IMG/VR virus record: IMGVR_UViG_3300048930_000268
Span: 1 to 38,921 of that record
Direction: 5' to 3' (one strand)
Origin: a virus
DNA: 38,921 nt
How positions within the stretch are numbered: the first letter of the stretch is position 1; the number at the start of each line of letters is the position of its first letter. The translations under genes were made by a program, and so were the position numbers. This document shows positions 22,105-31,738 of this stretch, piece by piece. A model generated the notes under the pieces. That model ran no database searches. It was given only the letters and a program-made list of their open reading frames with translations, and was not told the origin of the DNA.

Positions 22105-23028
22105 ATGCGCCGTGCTGAACTGCTGATCGACGAGATCAGAGCCATGACGGGCAACGCTCGTGCCGATGATGACTCGGGCGTTTCCCAAAAACAGATGGTT
22201 CGCGTGCTTAAAAACGCGCAGGACAGCCTTTTCAAGAACATCTCGAACGCCAAGACCCGCTTTTTGCTTAAAGAGGTCTTGGTAGATGCGGTCAACAATC
22301 AGGACCTCTACTCCTACCCGTTTGACCTGTACCTTCAGAACATCGAGTCGATGCAATGGAGCCTTCACCCCGGTCAAAACGGCATCGACTATGTGAACAT
22401 GACGGCGGGAATCACCAAAGACCGCCAGTCGAGTGAGAACGGCTACGCTTTTTCCTACATCCTCAGGCACAACGGCTACATCTTGTCGCCGCCGATCTCG
22501 AACGGGAAACTTCGAGTCACCTACCAGCGCCGCTTGCCTGAGATCGAGAAGCGTTCGGGGCAAATTTCCTCGGTGACGTTCGCTTCGCTGAACCTATCGG
22601 CCATGACTCTTGATCCGAGCGAGTCGTCTTTTGACCGCGACTACCTGAACAGCGTGCAGACGATGAGCGTGGTGGGTAAATACGGCGACATCAAGGCTCG
22701 TAACATCGAGATTACCTCGGTCGCCTCCAACGGTGTTGTGACCTTGGCCGCTCAGGATCTTCCCGAGGGCAGCACCATTGCCGTTGGCGACTATGTGACG
22801 GCTGGCCGATACTCGGTGAACGCTTCGGAGCTTCCAGACATCTGCGAAAGCCATATGCTCAAGCACGCGATCTACGAGACTCGCTATGGCGATTACTCGA
22901 ACTGGACCAAGGCTGCAATCGACGACCTGAATATGTCATTGCAGACCATCCTCGACTCGTTCGCGATCCCGACCGCTGATGTCTGCGACGTGCCGATAAC
23001 TTCAACGGATTACCTTTCAATCTTCTGA
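22105..23028 (+). CDS. Head-tail adaptor / tail tubular-A-like protein
   Basis: 307 residues, ATG 22105. It begins with a helical segment (RRAELLIDEIRAMTGNARAD, then GVSQKQMVRVLKNAQDSLFK), then a beta-rich middle (NGYILSPPISNGKLRVTYQR) and a helical end (ESHMLKHAIYETRYGDYSNW). The pattern of an N-terminal adaptor helix bundle with a beta insert, just before a large nozzle-type protein, fits the podovirus adaptor (gp4/gp11-type) that closes the portal after packaging. The call depends on gene order and size. Confidence 0.55.
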   Translation: MRRAELLIDEIRAMTGNARADDDSGVSQKQMVRVLKNAQDSLFKNISNAKTRFLLKEVLVDAVNNQDLYSYPFDLYLQNIESMQWSLHPGQNGIDYVNMTAGITKDRQSSENGYAFSYILRHNGYILSPPISNGKLRVTYQRRLPEIEKRSGQISSVTFASLNLSAMTLDPSESSFDRDYLNSVQTMSVVGKYGDIKARNIEITSVASNGVVTLAAQDLPEGSTIAVGDYVTAGRYSVNASELPDICESHMLKHAIYETRYGDYSNWTKAAIDDLNMSLQTILDSFAIPTADVCDVPITSTDYLSIF

Positions 23029-23037
23029 GGTCCCACA

Positions 23038-25890
23038 ATGCGAAGCTCTGACAAGCATTACAACGACCTTGCGGGGATCGACTCTCGGACCAATCCGCTG
23101 ACACAAAACCCCAAGTATGCACGTGGCGGGACCAACTTCGCCTATTCCTACCGCGACGAGCTGATGAAACGGCATGGGTTTCAAAAGAAGATCCCCGGCA
23201 ATGGCTGTGAAGCCGGGCTCATGGAGTACAAGTTTCGGGACATCAACACCGGGGAATCTCTGACCGAGATCCTTGGCATTGATGCCTCGGGAAATCTCAA
23301 CCGTTTGAAGACTCACCGCCTCGAACTCACGAAGTCTGGCGGGACGGTGGATAATTATTCACTCTTTTACGATGAGACCGGCACTCCGACCTGGAAAATC
23401 GTGTTCTACGATTCTTCGGGGACTTCTCTTGGTTCCGTTTCGTTCCCTGAGACCGACACGCTCCTTGATCTCAAGACGGACATCAACGCTCTAGCCCTCA
23501 CGGGACTCACTGCCGACGTGGTGGATGAGGACGGCGTGACCGTGGTTTCCACGACCTGCCTCGCGTACACCCTGGACACGGTTATTGCCTCCGAGGTTTC
23601 AGGCAGCGTCTACAATCCTGCGTGGTTCTGGGAGCAGGTGCCGACTCCTTCAGCGACTCAAGTCCCCTTCCCTAACGTGGTCTCTGAATCTGCCAACGAG
23701 AATTACGAGGGACCTACCTGGGTGAACCTCAACAATGCCATCTACATCACTGATGGCGGATTCCCGATGAAGTATGACGGCTATGCCGTTTACCGTGCCG
23801 GGATGCCGAAGATTACCAAGACGAACGGTTTTGCGGCCACGAACAACTTGCCCGCTGACAGCTCAGGCGATCTCACTCAGCTCGCCACCTACAAATACGC
23901 AAAGCAGCTTTGCTTCGTTGACCCCAACGGCGTTGAGATTGCTGGCGACTTTGAGCCGCTGGGCTACTACTCCCAGACTCTCGGCGCGACTGATGATGCC
24001 ATCTGGCTTCCGATGTTTCCGGTCGGCAACTCGGACGTAACGAACAACCTTTTCCCGATTTTCTCCTGCGAGGTCAACAACGACCAGACTCTCTCTGGTT
24101 CTGGGACCAAGACCCTCAATGTCACGTCGGGGCACAACATCAAGGTTGGCATGGCGCTTCGGCTGCCAGTGATGAACGCTCCGAATGGAACGACGGTCGA
24201 GGGCGGATTTTCTTGGGCCTACTACGAGGTGACGGCGGTTACTGGAACCACCGTCGAGTTCAACAAGACGCTTGCGGCTCATTATATGCCGATCAACGTA
24301 GCTGCTGGCGTCGATCCTGCGGCACTCATTGTCCTGGACAACACGGACACAGGCCCTAGCTTCGGGAACCTTTTCAAGGGCGGCCTCATCATCAACGCTT
24401 GCTACGTTCCCGATGAATGGCTTGGACAAGTAACGGACCCTTACAATGGTGATGCCTCTGCTGAAATCTCGACGACGGTTTCCAATATGGCGTGGGCTCC
24501 AGCGCCTACCTACGGGGCTTTTTGCCGCATTTATCGCACTGAGGCCAACGGATCGACTCTTTATCGTCTCTTCGATGCTCCCGTTCAGCATCGTGAAACG
24601 TCGGGAACCAACGGATACTACATCCTTGATCGACTCCCTGACTCCGACACGTCTTTTTCTTTCGAGTATGGGCTCACCAACATTGCAGCGGACGAAGACG
24701 CGGCGGCCCCTCTGCCTCGGGCTTGCTCTTATCTGTCTGACTGGCAAGAAACGCTCATCCAAGCCGGTCGCCCGATCTCGCCGCCTTCGATCCTGGGCGA
24801 GCTTTATCCCATGTACGATTGGTCATCGACACCAGCTTATTCCTCGTTCTGGGCAACGGGCCTGGTGGCGAATCCTTGGGAGTACAGCGAAGCAGACCTT
24901 TGCGACTTCCAGAGCATCTTTTGGGCTTCCCAGGATGCGCCAGAGGGCTTTCCTCAAGACGGTCTTCATGAGTTCCTGGTTTCCACGAAGTTCAACGATG
25001 AAATCAGGGGCATGATTGGCAACAAAGACTCGTTCTTCGTTTTCAAGGAACGCTCCACGGGCTACCTGACCGGGACGCTCGCCGACAACGACTTGGCCCT
25101 TGAGATCCTTGAGGCGGACGTGGGAACGGCTTGCCACAAGGTCCTGCAAGAGGTCCAGGGGGCCATCTTCTTCATGGACCAGATCGGTGGCTTCTGGAGT
25201 GTTGTGGCTGGACGCCTCCCCGTCTTCATTGGCTACGGCATCGAGGATGAGTTCAGGGAGAACGCCAGGGGCCTGAACTTCAGAAAAGCAGTCGCCACAA
25301 ACTTCCGCTATGACGACAAATACATCTGCCACGTCCCAGGTGACTCGCCTTGCTTCTTTGCCTTCGATTACGCCTCGAAGCCCGCTGGCGGGTCTCGCTC
25401 GGCGTGGCTTGTTTGGAGCGGTGTGAACGGCAATGGCGGCGTCCTTGCGACGGCAAACGATGAGCTGCTGGTTTCCAGCGGAAACGATGACATCTTGTGG
25501 AAGCAAAAGTTCACTAACACGAAGTACGACTTTTCGGACCACACTTCGGCCATTGCCTTCTTGCATCTGAGCGCCTGGGTCAACTTCGGGGTGCCTGTCA
25601 TCGACAAGGCGTTCCTCAAGGTCTGGCTCAACTCGATTCAGGGCGGATTCAGCATCGCCGTGAACCAGTATATGAACTATCTGCAAAATCTCGTGGCATC
25701 GAAGACGGTGAGCTTCCCCGCTGAAGGGTCGAACAAGCTCGCCGTTAAAGAGTATGTGAACCTCAAGGCCGACAAGGTTTCTGCCATGTCCGTTGGCTTT
25801 GAAAACAACGACATCTATGCCGACGTGAGAATCCAGGGCTGGGAACTTGAATACTCTGGCGCATTCGACGTGAATGAGGCGCGGCAGTAA
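23038..25890 (+). CDS. Tail nozzle / DNA-stabilisation-type protein
   Basis: 950 residues, ATG 23038, 9 bases after the adaptor gene. Long all-beta sequence with repeated aromatic and Gly/Asp turns (GPTWVNLNNAIYITDGGFPM, KYDGYAVYRAGMPKI, FFVFKERSTGYLTGTLADND, FFMDQIGGFWSVVAGRLPVF). This suggests a propeller or multi-domain tube protein like T7 gp12 or P22 gp10, which form the tail tube beneath the adaptor. Length is somewhat above those. It overlaps the next start by one base (TAATGG). Confidence 0.6.
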   Translation: MRSSDKHYNDLAGIDSRTNPLTQNPKYARGGTNFAYSYRDELMKRHGFQKKIPGNGCEAGLMEYKFRDINTGESLTEILGIDASGNLNRLKTHRLELTKSGGTVDNYSLFYDETGTPTWKIVFYDSSGTSLGSVSFPETDTLLDLKTDINALALTGLTADVVDEDGVTVVSTTCLAYTLDTVIASEVSGSVYNPAWFWEQVPTPSATQVPFPNVVSESANENYEGPTWVNLNNAIYITDGGFPMKYDGYAVYRAGMPKITKTNGFAATNNLPADSSGDLTQLATYKYAKQLCFVDPNGVEIAGDFEPLGYYSQTLGATDDAIWLPMFPVGNSDVTNNLFPIFSCEVNNDQTLSGSGTKTLNVTSGHNIKVGMALRLPVMNAPNGTTVEGGFSWAYYEVTAVTGTTVEFNKTLAAHYMPINVAAGVDPAALIVLDNTDTGPSFGNLFKGGLIINACYVPDEWLGQVTDPYNGDASAEISTTVSNMAWAPAPTYGAFCRIYRTEANGSTLYRLFDAPVQHRETSGTNGYYILDRLPDSDTSFSFEYGLTNIAADEDAAAPLPRACSYLSDWQETLIQAGRPISPPSILGELYPMYDWSSTPAYSSFWATGLVANPWEYSEADLCDFQSIFWASQDAPEGFPQDGLHEFLVSTKFNDEIRGMIGNKDSFFVFKERSTGYLTGTLADNDLALEILEADVGTACHKVLQEVQGAIFFMDQIGGFWSVVAGRLPVFIGYGIEDEFRENARGLNFRKAVATNFRYDDKYICHVPGDSPCFFAFDYASKPAGGSRSAWLVWSGVNGNGGVLATANDELLVSSGNDDILWKQKFTNTKYDFSDHTSAIAFLHLSAWVNFGVPVIDKAFLKVWLNSIQGGFSIAVNQYMNYLQNLVASKTVSFPAEGSNKLAVKEYVNLKADKVSAMSVGFENNDIYADVRIQGWELEYSGAFDVNEARQ

Positions 25891-26459
25891 TGGGAAACTC
25901 TCCGCTCAAGCGCCTTAATCGGCTCCGAAAGGCTGGCTCAAAAGACAGCTTGGAAGATTACTTTCGGGTGAACCTGACTCAGAACTGGAAGGCCATCGAG
26001 GACACGTTTTCCGATGCTGACAGACGGCTCAGGAACCAGGCATCAGAGATCGCATCAATTCTTTCGTCCCTCACTGGTCTTTCTGGGCTCGCTGCAATCT
26101 CCTCGGGGTCTGGACTTTATTCGACGACCTCTTCGACTTTTACCGCGCCGACGAATCTCACCATTACCAAGACGACATCGAGGCCCAACATTCTCATCGG
26201 CGTCCTTCCTGGTGACTCAACAGGAACGGCCAACCTTGGCGTGGTTGGCGGCAGCGGTGAAATGAGGTTCACGGTCGATTCAACCCAGCAAGTCCTTATC
26301 ACGAACGCTACAGCGAGCGTGGAGAGGGCAGCGGCCTGGGGACTAATCACCGGGGTTTCGGCGGGCTCCCATAATTTCACCTTTCAGGTCAGAACCACCG
26401 GGGCCGGTACGTTCTTTGTCTACGGTTACAGGATGTTTTTGTTCGAGCTGCCCATCTGA
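25890..26459 (+). CDS. Tail-fibre-like trimeric protein (helix plus beta tip)
   Basis: 189 residues, ATG 25890. The N-terminal 70 residues are helical (LEDYFRVNLTQNWKAIEDTF, SDADRRLRNQASEIASILSS), followed by a beta C-terminal domain (TNLTITKTTSRPNILIGVLP ... FFVYGYRMFLFELPI). A coiled-coil base with a beta tip is typical of small trimeric fibres or tail needles. Placed right after the nozzle gene. Function inferred from layout. Confidence 0.55.
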   Translation: MGNSPLKRLNRLRKAGSKDSLEDYFRVNLTQNWKAIEDTFSDADRRLRNQASEIASILSSLTGLSGLAAISSGSGLYSTTSSTFTAPTNLTITKTTSRPNILIGVLPGDSTGTANLGVVGGSGEMRFTVDSTQQVLITNATASVERAAAWGLITGVSAGSHNFTFQVRTTGAGTFFVYGYRMFLFELPI

Positions 26460-26570
26460 CCCTTGAGAGGTTCGGGGCTTTTGTTATCATTGAGCTGAAC
26501 GCGACCCGCACCCGCTCTGATCTTGAGCGCCGGGGATTCTTCCTACCACTTCATTCCTACGAGGTCGTTT

Positions 26571-27263
26571 ATGTCCGAGCTTGCTCAATATTACCCTGAA
26601 ATCACTCAGCGATACGGAGTTCAGCCACCGAAAAAGGATGATCGTGGTCCTGTCCGTGGGGCAGTTCCGGCCCAGCCGATGTCGTACTGGCAAGCTGCCA
26701 TCAATCAGGGCCGCGAAGAGGGCCGCAGGATCTTCTATGATGACCCTGATATGCAAAACCTGCGTCGTCGGCGGGAAGACCTTTCCCAGGGGTACTCCGG
26801 TCAAGAGCTGGGAGCCCTCCGTGAAGGATCTCGCCGAGAGATCGCGGGCCAGCGCCAAGGCTACATGGGCCAACTTCGCTCCAAGCTCGCCCGGCAAGGA
26901 GTTGGCGGCGCTCGAGGAGCTGCTATCCAAGGGGCCGCAGATCAGCGTTTTGCCCAGACGGGTGCTGATGCCGAACGGAAGATGACCCTCGACTCTGCCC
27001 AGCTCAAAAGACAGGGCGTGAGCGATCTTCAAGACTACCTCTTCCGTCAAAAATACGGGGAGCTTGGAACCGGCATGGGCTACGGTCAAATGGCTATTGG
27101 AGAGCAGACCGCAAACGCCATGCGTGGTGCGGCTGGCTCTGGCGGTGGCGGAGGACTCTTGCCAAACATCGGGTCGATAGGCGAAGCCAAGGACGCATAT
27201 TTCGATATTATCCAGCCCTGGAGAATGCTCGACACTCGGGGATGGAACCCCTTTGGCGGTTAA
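26571..27263 (+). CDS. Internal virion / ejection protein (small)
   Basis: 230 residues from ATG 26571 behind GAGG (the frame is open further upstream without a ribosome site). It is Arg/Gln/Gly/Ala-rich and helical (GQRQGYMGQLRSKLARQGVG, DRGPVRGAV, LDSAQLKRQGVSDLQDYLFR) with a GGGGGLL stretch. It is the first of three consecutive helical proteins in the place where podoviruses encode ejection proteins that leave the head and form a trans-periplasmic conduit. The gap upstream (26460-26570) shows only a weak GCCC/GGGC hairpin followed by TTTTGTT. Confidence 0.55.
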   Translation: MSELAQYYPEITQRYGVQPPKKDDRGPVRGAVPAQPMSYWQAAINQGREEGRRIFYDDPDMQNLRRRREDLSQGYSGQELGALREGSRREIAGQRQGYMGQLRSKLARQGVGGARGAAIQGAADQRFAQTGADAERKMTLDSAQLKRQGVSDLQDYLFRQKYGELGTGMGYGQMAIGEQTANAMRGAAGSGGGGGLLPNIGSIGEAKDAYFDIIQPWRMLDTRGWNPFGG

Positions 27264-27264
27264 C

Positions 27265-28797
27265 ATGAACGAAGCTGAGATCCTTCGCGAACTTCGCCGC
27301 CTGGCCTCCGTCCCCGACGAAGAAAATGTCGTCTATGTCGGGCCTGGAACCTCTCAAGACAACCCCCAGAAGCAAAAAGAAGTGATGATCCAGGCAGCTC
27401 CAGACGCAGCGGCGAAGGTCATCCCGAAGCTCGAGAAAGAGTTCCACGGCGTTGATGCTCCAACGTCTCGCTATGGCGAGGCCATGCGCCAATGGGTCAA
27501 CCCTGCCCTCCAGATGCAGCTCGAGGCTGTGCCGAGCAAGGCCGAGGAAGCTGAGGCAAAGGAGCGCCGAGACTCTTCCAGAGAGAAATTCTTGGACCGA
27601 GCTTCGCAGCCCATCCCTATCTTTTCGGCTGATACCTCCGAGGAAGAATCTGAGCTGCGATCCTTGAAGAACCAGAAGGAAGCGGCTGGCGACTACCCGA
27701 AGCGCGATCTCTGGACCGAGGCTATCTATTCCCTTGGCCCTGGCCTTCTCGGTGCTGTGACCGGCGAGACAGGGCGAGGAGCAGCCCTACCCGCCTACAA
27801 ATCTTCGATGGAATACCGCAACACCATGCGGAAGGAAGACCTCGAGGAGTTCAAAGCTGCCCGAGCGAAGATTGAAGATGCTGAAAAAGCCCTCAATCAA
27901 CGCATCAAGGACAAGAACGACGTGGCCTATAAGCGCACGCGCAATGTCTTGGATTGGGGTAAGGCTCAACTCGATGCGCTTCGATTCGATGCGACCAAGA
28001 CCGCCGAGCAGAAAAGCGAGCTGTCTCAGCTCGTCGCGAAAGCCATTGGAGAGGCTGCCAAAGGAACCACCCAGGCCGCTGAGCGCATCGCCGAGTTTGA
28101 CCAGCGAACGGATGAGTTCGACGAGAATATGCGCCAGAAGGAACTGGATCGAAAGTCTCGTGAGAAGGTCGCAAAAACTCGTCCAAACCCCGGCCAGGGC
28201 ATGACGCCCTTTCAAAAGGGTCTCGAGACGGGGCTTGCAAAGAAGGCATCGGACTACTTCTCGACGACTCGAGACAGCCTCATCAACAACGTGGACAAGG
28301 TTGGATCTGCCGTAGAGCGGCTGCGTGAGTCTTCGACCGGAAAACGGGAAGCCATGTTCGGCGCAGCCAGAGGCATCGCTCCAGATATGCTCCGATCCTT
28401 CACCAACCCCGACGCTGTGGCGACCAAAGAAGCCGTGCAATCGGCGATCACGGACACCCTTCGCCCGACCCTCGGCGCTCAGTTTACCGCCGAGGAAGGG
28501 GCCAGGATCATGAGGCTCGCGATCAATGACCGTCTTTCCGACGCCGAAAACTTGAAGCGGGTTGAACAGCTTCAGAAGGCGATTCAAAAGAAAGTCGATG
28601 CCACGGACGCTCTCTATGCCCACCTTTCGGCAGGTCGGCGCTTTGAAGACTTTGACTTCAAAAAATGGGATATGCGCCCGATGGGTGGCGGCTCCGCTCC
28701 TGGTGGCACCGCGCAAGCGCCAAGCGGCTCCCCTTCCCGCCAAGAAATGCTTCGGAAAGAGCTTGAGCGGCGCCGTGCCGAGAAGGGCAAGAAATGA
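27265..28797 (+). CDS. Internal virion / ejection protein (helical)
   Basis: 510 residues from ATG 27265 (an upstream in-frame TTG lacks a ribosome site). The gene overlaps no neighbour but lies 1 base from the previous stop. It is dominated by long charged helices (RKEDLEEFKAARAKIEDAEK, DKNDVAYKRTRNVLDWGKAQ, QRTDEFDENMRQKELDRKSR), one hydrophobic stretch (AIYSLGPGLLGAVTGETGRG) and a Gly/Ser linker near the C-terminus. Size and position suit the second ejection protein. No lytic transglycosylase motif was seen. Confidence 0.6.
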   Translation: MNEAEILRELRRLASVPDEENVVYVGPGTSQDNPQKQKEVMIQAAPDAAAKVIPKLEKEFHGVDAPTSRYGEAMRQWVNPALQMQLEAVPSKAEEAEAKERRDSSREKFLDRASQPIPIFSADTSEEESELRSLKNQKEAAGDYPKRDLWTEAIYSLGPGLLGAVTGETGRGAALPAYKSSMEYRNTMRKEDLEEFKAARAKIEDAEKALNQRIKDKNDVAYKRTRNVLDWGKAQLDALRFDATKTAEQKSELSQLVAKAIGEAAKGTTQAAERIAEFDQRTDEFDENMRQKELDRKSREKVAKTRPNPGQGMTPFQKGLETGLAKKASDYFSTTRDSLINNVDKVGSAVERLRESSTGKREAMFGAARGIAPDMLRSFTNPDAVATKEAVQSAITDTLRPTLGAQFTAEEGARIMRLAINDRLSDAENLKRVEQLQKAIQKKVDATDALYAHLSAGRRFEDFDFKKWDMRPMGGGSAPGGTAQAPSGSPSRQEMLRKELERRRAEKGKK

Positions 28798-30479
28798 AAA
28801 AGCCCGAAGAAATGACCGAAGAGGAAATCCTTCGGGAGCTGGAAGGCTCTGAAAAAGACCCGTCCGAGATGTCAGACGAGGAGCTAGAAGGTGAACTGAA
28901 AGCCCTCGAAGGTCAGGAAGCCGACCAAAATCCTCCCGGTCCGCTTGAGACCTTTGCCCGCGAAGCCTTCGACACGGCAACCATGAACTATGGCCCGGAA
29001 ATCTTGGCGGCCACCGACATCGACCCCACCAAGAGCTATCAGGAAAAGCTCAAAGGACAGGTTGAGCGAGGTCGCAAGGGAGAGGCAGAAAATCCGATTG
29101 CCTCTTTGCTCGGGACTGGGGCCGGGCTCGTTGGGCCTGGAGGCGCTGGCATGGCCGCCACTAAGGGCGCGACCAAGGCCATAAAAGCAGCCAAATCAGC
29201 CCCGAACGCGATCAAGGCCGCTGCCCCTGTCATCTCTGAAATCCTCGTGAACCTCGGAATGAACTTCGGTCAGAACCCCGGTCATGACGTGACCGGCGAC
29301 GGTGGGGATCTCAACGCGAGGATTGACCAAGCGACTGATCCTCTTGCAGTTGCGGCTTCTGTCGCTGGTCCTGTCGCTGGCAAAGTCCTCGAGAAGACCC
29401 TTGATCCGATTGAGCAGGGCGTTAAGGCGCTTGGATTCCGCAAGGGTGATGTCCGCAATATGCTCCAGCGGTCGGAAGGATCGACTCTTTCGGAAGGCAA
29501 CGTCGTCAACGAAGCCAAGAGAATGAAGATTCTGAAGCCCATGTCTTCGATTGAGGACATTCGAGACCGGGCATCTGAAAAGTCTCGTGAAGTCGGTCAG
29601 AAGATCCGGGCGATCATGACCCAGAACTCCGAGATGATGAACGAGTGGTATTCCTCGCTTCCTGTTCAAACCCGCAGGATGTTTGACGCTGCCATTTCTG
29701 GATCGACGACTGGTAGCCTTGAAGGCCTGGCAAAAGTCAGGAACGCCATCATGGACGAGATGGGTCCTTATGGCGAAGTCGGCGCGACCGCTGCGAAAAG
29801 AGCGATGAGCGTCGTCGAAGCATCTTCTGGCGGCGGCAAGGGAGACCTCGAAGACCTTTGGAATCTCAAAGGAAGACTTCAAAAGCTGGTTTACGGCGAG
29901 AATGAGGCCATCTCGAAGATGGGCGGCTCGACTCTGCAAAAAGAAGCCTACGAAGCGGCCATGCGCAAAGTCGATGAGATGATTGATACCAACATCGGCA
30001 TTCTCGAAAATGGCATCTTGTCGAGCGTCCACGCCACAGGCGTCCACGCCACAGATAAAATCAAGTTCCGCGGCCTTCGGGAGCAATACGAAAAGCTCAA
30101 GAAAGAGTACGCTGTTGCGAGATCCATCGAAAAGTCTGCCACCGACCGAATGGCGGCTGACATCGCGTCTCGTCAAAGCGTCGGGCTTCGTTGGAGCGAC
30201 CTCGGCAAACTTGTGATTCCCTCGGCATCAACCGGATCTTCTATGGGCACGGCGGTCAAGAGACTCAACCGCGCTCCGCTTCTGACCCCCGCGATGATCG
30301 GCTCGAATCAGCCACAGTTCCTTTATGGCGGCTACAAAGACAGCCAGACGCAGGTCATCGACCCCATGCAGATCCCTGCCGCTGAGTCCGAGCTGATGAT
30401 GCTGGACCTGCCCCCGTCCGAAAAAGCCAAGCGCCTGAACCTGCTCAGAAAATATGGCCGGGTGTATGTCGGCCCCTAA
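28794..30479 (+). CDS. Internal virion / ejection (pilot) protein
   Basis: 561 residues, ATG 28794 (ATGA overlap). An acidic N-terminus (MKKPEEMTEEEILRELEGSE) is followed by a Gly/Ala hydrophobic region (ASLLGTGAGLVGPGGAGMAA) and then helical sequence to the end. The hydrophobic stretch could contact the membrane during DNA entry. A 15-bp tandem duplication at 30025-30054 produces the repeated VHATG/VHATD peptide. It completes the three-gene ejection group; the C-terminus is Pro/Leu-rich (LDLPPSEKAKRLNLLRKYGR). Confidence 0.6.
   Translation: MKKPEEMTEEEILRELEGSEKDPSEMSDEELEGELKALEGQEADQNPPGPLETFAREAFDTATMNYGPEILAATDIDPTKSYQEKLKGQVERGRKGEAENPIASLLGTGAGLVGPGGAGMAATKGATKAIKAAKSAPNAIKAAAPVISEILVNLGMNFGQNPGHDVTGDGGDLNARIDQATDPLAVAASVAGPVAGKVLEKTLDPIEQGVKALGFRKGDVRNMLQRSEGSTLSEGNVVNEAKRMKILKPMSSIEDIRDRASEKSREVGQKIRAIMTQNSEMMNEWYSSLPVQTRRMFDAAISGSTTGSLEGLAKVRNAIMDEMGPYGEVGATAAKRAMSVVEASSGGGKGDLEDLWNLKGRLQKLVYGENEAISKMGGSTLQKEAYEAAMRKVDEMIDTNIGILENGILSSVHATGVHATDKIKFRGLREQYEKLKKEYAVARSIEKSATDRMAADIASRQSVGLRWSDLGKLVIPSASTGSSMGTAVKRLNRAPLLTPAMIGSNQPQFLYGGYKDSQTQVIDPMQIPAAESELMMLDLPPSEKAKRLNLLRKYGRVYVGP
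30025..30054. repeat. Perfect 15-bp tandem duplication inside ejection protein gene
   Basis: GCGTCCACGCCACAG occurs twice head to tail (30025-30039 and 30040-30054). It adds five residues (VHATG) in frame. It has the look of a recent slippage event, because the copies are identical. Confidence 0.9.
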
Positions 30480-30502
30480 ACCTCCCAACTGAAAGGCCAA
30501 GG

Positions 30503-31441
30503 ATGGCGGACGCTCATGATCTGATTGTCAGGATCAAGGAACTCGCCATCGAGCTAGGCCGAACGCCGACGAGGGATGAGTTTCAGAAGGTCCTGAGGTC
30601 ACGAAAGGCCGTCGAAGATGCCTTCGGAACCCACGCCGCCCTTGTCCAGGCAGCGGGCCTAGAGCCTCCCAGAGCGCCTAGAATCGACAATCGGATTTTC
30701 GAGAAGGATCTCAGCCAGGTTCTTGAGAAAACCCAGCCACGGGCCTCCTGTGAGCCAATACGCTATGCCCCCACGCTTTGCATCGGGGACACTCACTTCC
30801 CTTTCGTGAATCAGAAGGTCTTAGAGGCCATTTACCGCTTCGCGGAAATTCAAAAGCCCATGCGAATAATCCAGGTTGGCGACCTCTTTGACCTATATGC
30901 ACACTCAAAATTCCCACGCTCGCAGAATATTTATTCGCCGCGCCAGGAAGAGGAACTTGCGGTCAAAGGGGCTCGGGAAATGTGGGCAGAGCTGAAAAGG
31001 CTTTGCCCCGAGGCTGAGTGTGTCCAGATCAAAGGGAACCACGATGTCCGGCCCGTGAAGAGAACCTTGGAATCCGTCCCGTCCCTTGAACACGTCGTTG
31101 AGAAGCACCTGAATGCCATCATGACCTTTGACGGCGTGCGCCTCATTGAAGACCACCGCGAGGAGTACGTTTTTGACGATGTTATAGTTCACCACGGCTA
31201 CCGGCTGCGGCTGGGCGAGCATCGCGATTACCAGCTCACCAATGCCATTGTGGGGCACACTCACAAGGGAGGGGTGGTCTTCCGCAGGGTCCAGGGAAAG
31301 ACGCTCTGGGAGCTAAATGCGGGCTTTACAGGCGACATCGAGTCGAAGGTCTTTTCATACACGTCGCAGCGTATGACCAACGAAACCACGGGCTTTGGCT
31401 TTGTCGATGAATACGGCCCCAGATTCATCCCGGTCGGGTGA
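30503..31441 (+). CDS. Metallophosphoesterase with N-terminal HNH-repeat-like domain
   Basis: 312 residues, ATG 30503. The calcineurin-like phosphoesterase motifs are all present in order: GDTH (95-98), GDLFD (126-130), GNHD (178-181), HHG (230-232) and GHTH (251-254), so a two-metal active site hydrolysing phosphoesters is expected. Residues about 6-54 (LGRTPTRDEFQKV ... AFGTHAALVQAAGLEPPRA) resemble the homing-endonuclease-associated HNH repeat (Pfam PF18780), a small DNA-binding module. A nuclease or nucleotide phosphatase role near DNA is plausible; the substrate is unknown. It is placed at the end of the late operon. Confidence 0.85.
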   Translation: MADAHDLIVRIKELAIELGRTPTRDEFQKVLRSRKAVEDAFGTHAALVQAAGLEPPRAPRIDNRIFEKDLSQVLEKTQPRASCEPIRYAPTLCIGDTHFPFVNQKVLEAIYRFAEIQKPMRIIQVGDLFDLYAHSKFPRSQNIYSPRQEEELAVKGAREMWAELKRLCPEAECVQIKGNHDVRPVKRTLESVPSLEHVVEKHLNAIMTFDGVRLIEDHREEYVFDDVIVHHGYRLRLGEHRDYQLTNAIVGHTHKGGVVFRRVQGKTLWELNAGFTGDIESKVFSYTSQRMTNETTGFGFVDEYGPRFIPVG

Positions 31442-31444
31442 AAT

Positions 31445-31738
31445 ATGCGAATCCCTCGATCAGTGGTCATCAAGGGCCAGAGGTGGCGGATTTCCAAGAG
31501 AAACGTCGTCAAAGACGATGATGGGAACGCCGTTCACGGGCTGTGCATCTGCGAAACCCGCCAGATCCTTCTCGAAAAAAGTATGAATAGGGACATGGAA
31601 GCTCTCGTATTTATACACGAGCTGATTCACGCCGCCATGCATGAACTTCACATCGACCTGGGAGCACAGATGGAAGAAACCCTTACCGATGGGGTCTCCT
31701 CCATCCTTCATTCAATCCTGAAGTTCCAGGTCCGTTAG
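31445..31738 (+). CDS. Small zinc metallopeptidase-like protein (HExxH)
   Basis: 97 residues, ATG 31445. A helix carries HELIH (residues 58-62), the HExxH zinc motif, with acidic residues E77/E78 further on (MEETLTDG), as in short phage SprT/ImmA-type peptidases. The N-terminus is a beta-hairpin region (VVIKGQRWRISKRNV, HGLCICETRQILLEK). Small size suggests a minimal peptidase-fold protein; activity is not certain. It is the last rightward gene; its end overlaps by 4 bases the end of the leftward gene at 31735. Confidence 0.65.
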   Translation: MRIPRSVVIKGQRWRISKRNVVKDDDGNAVHGLCICETRQILLEKSMNRDMEALVFIHELIHAAMHELHIDLGAQMEETLTDGVSSILHSILKFQVR

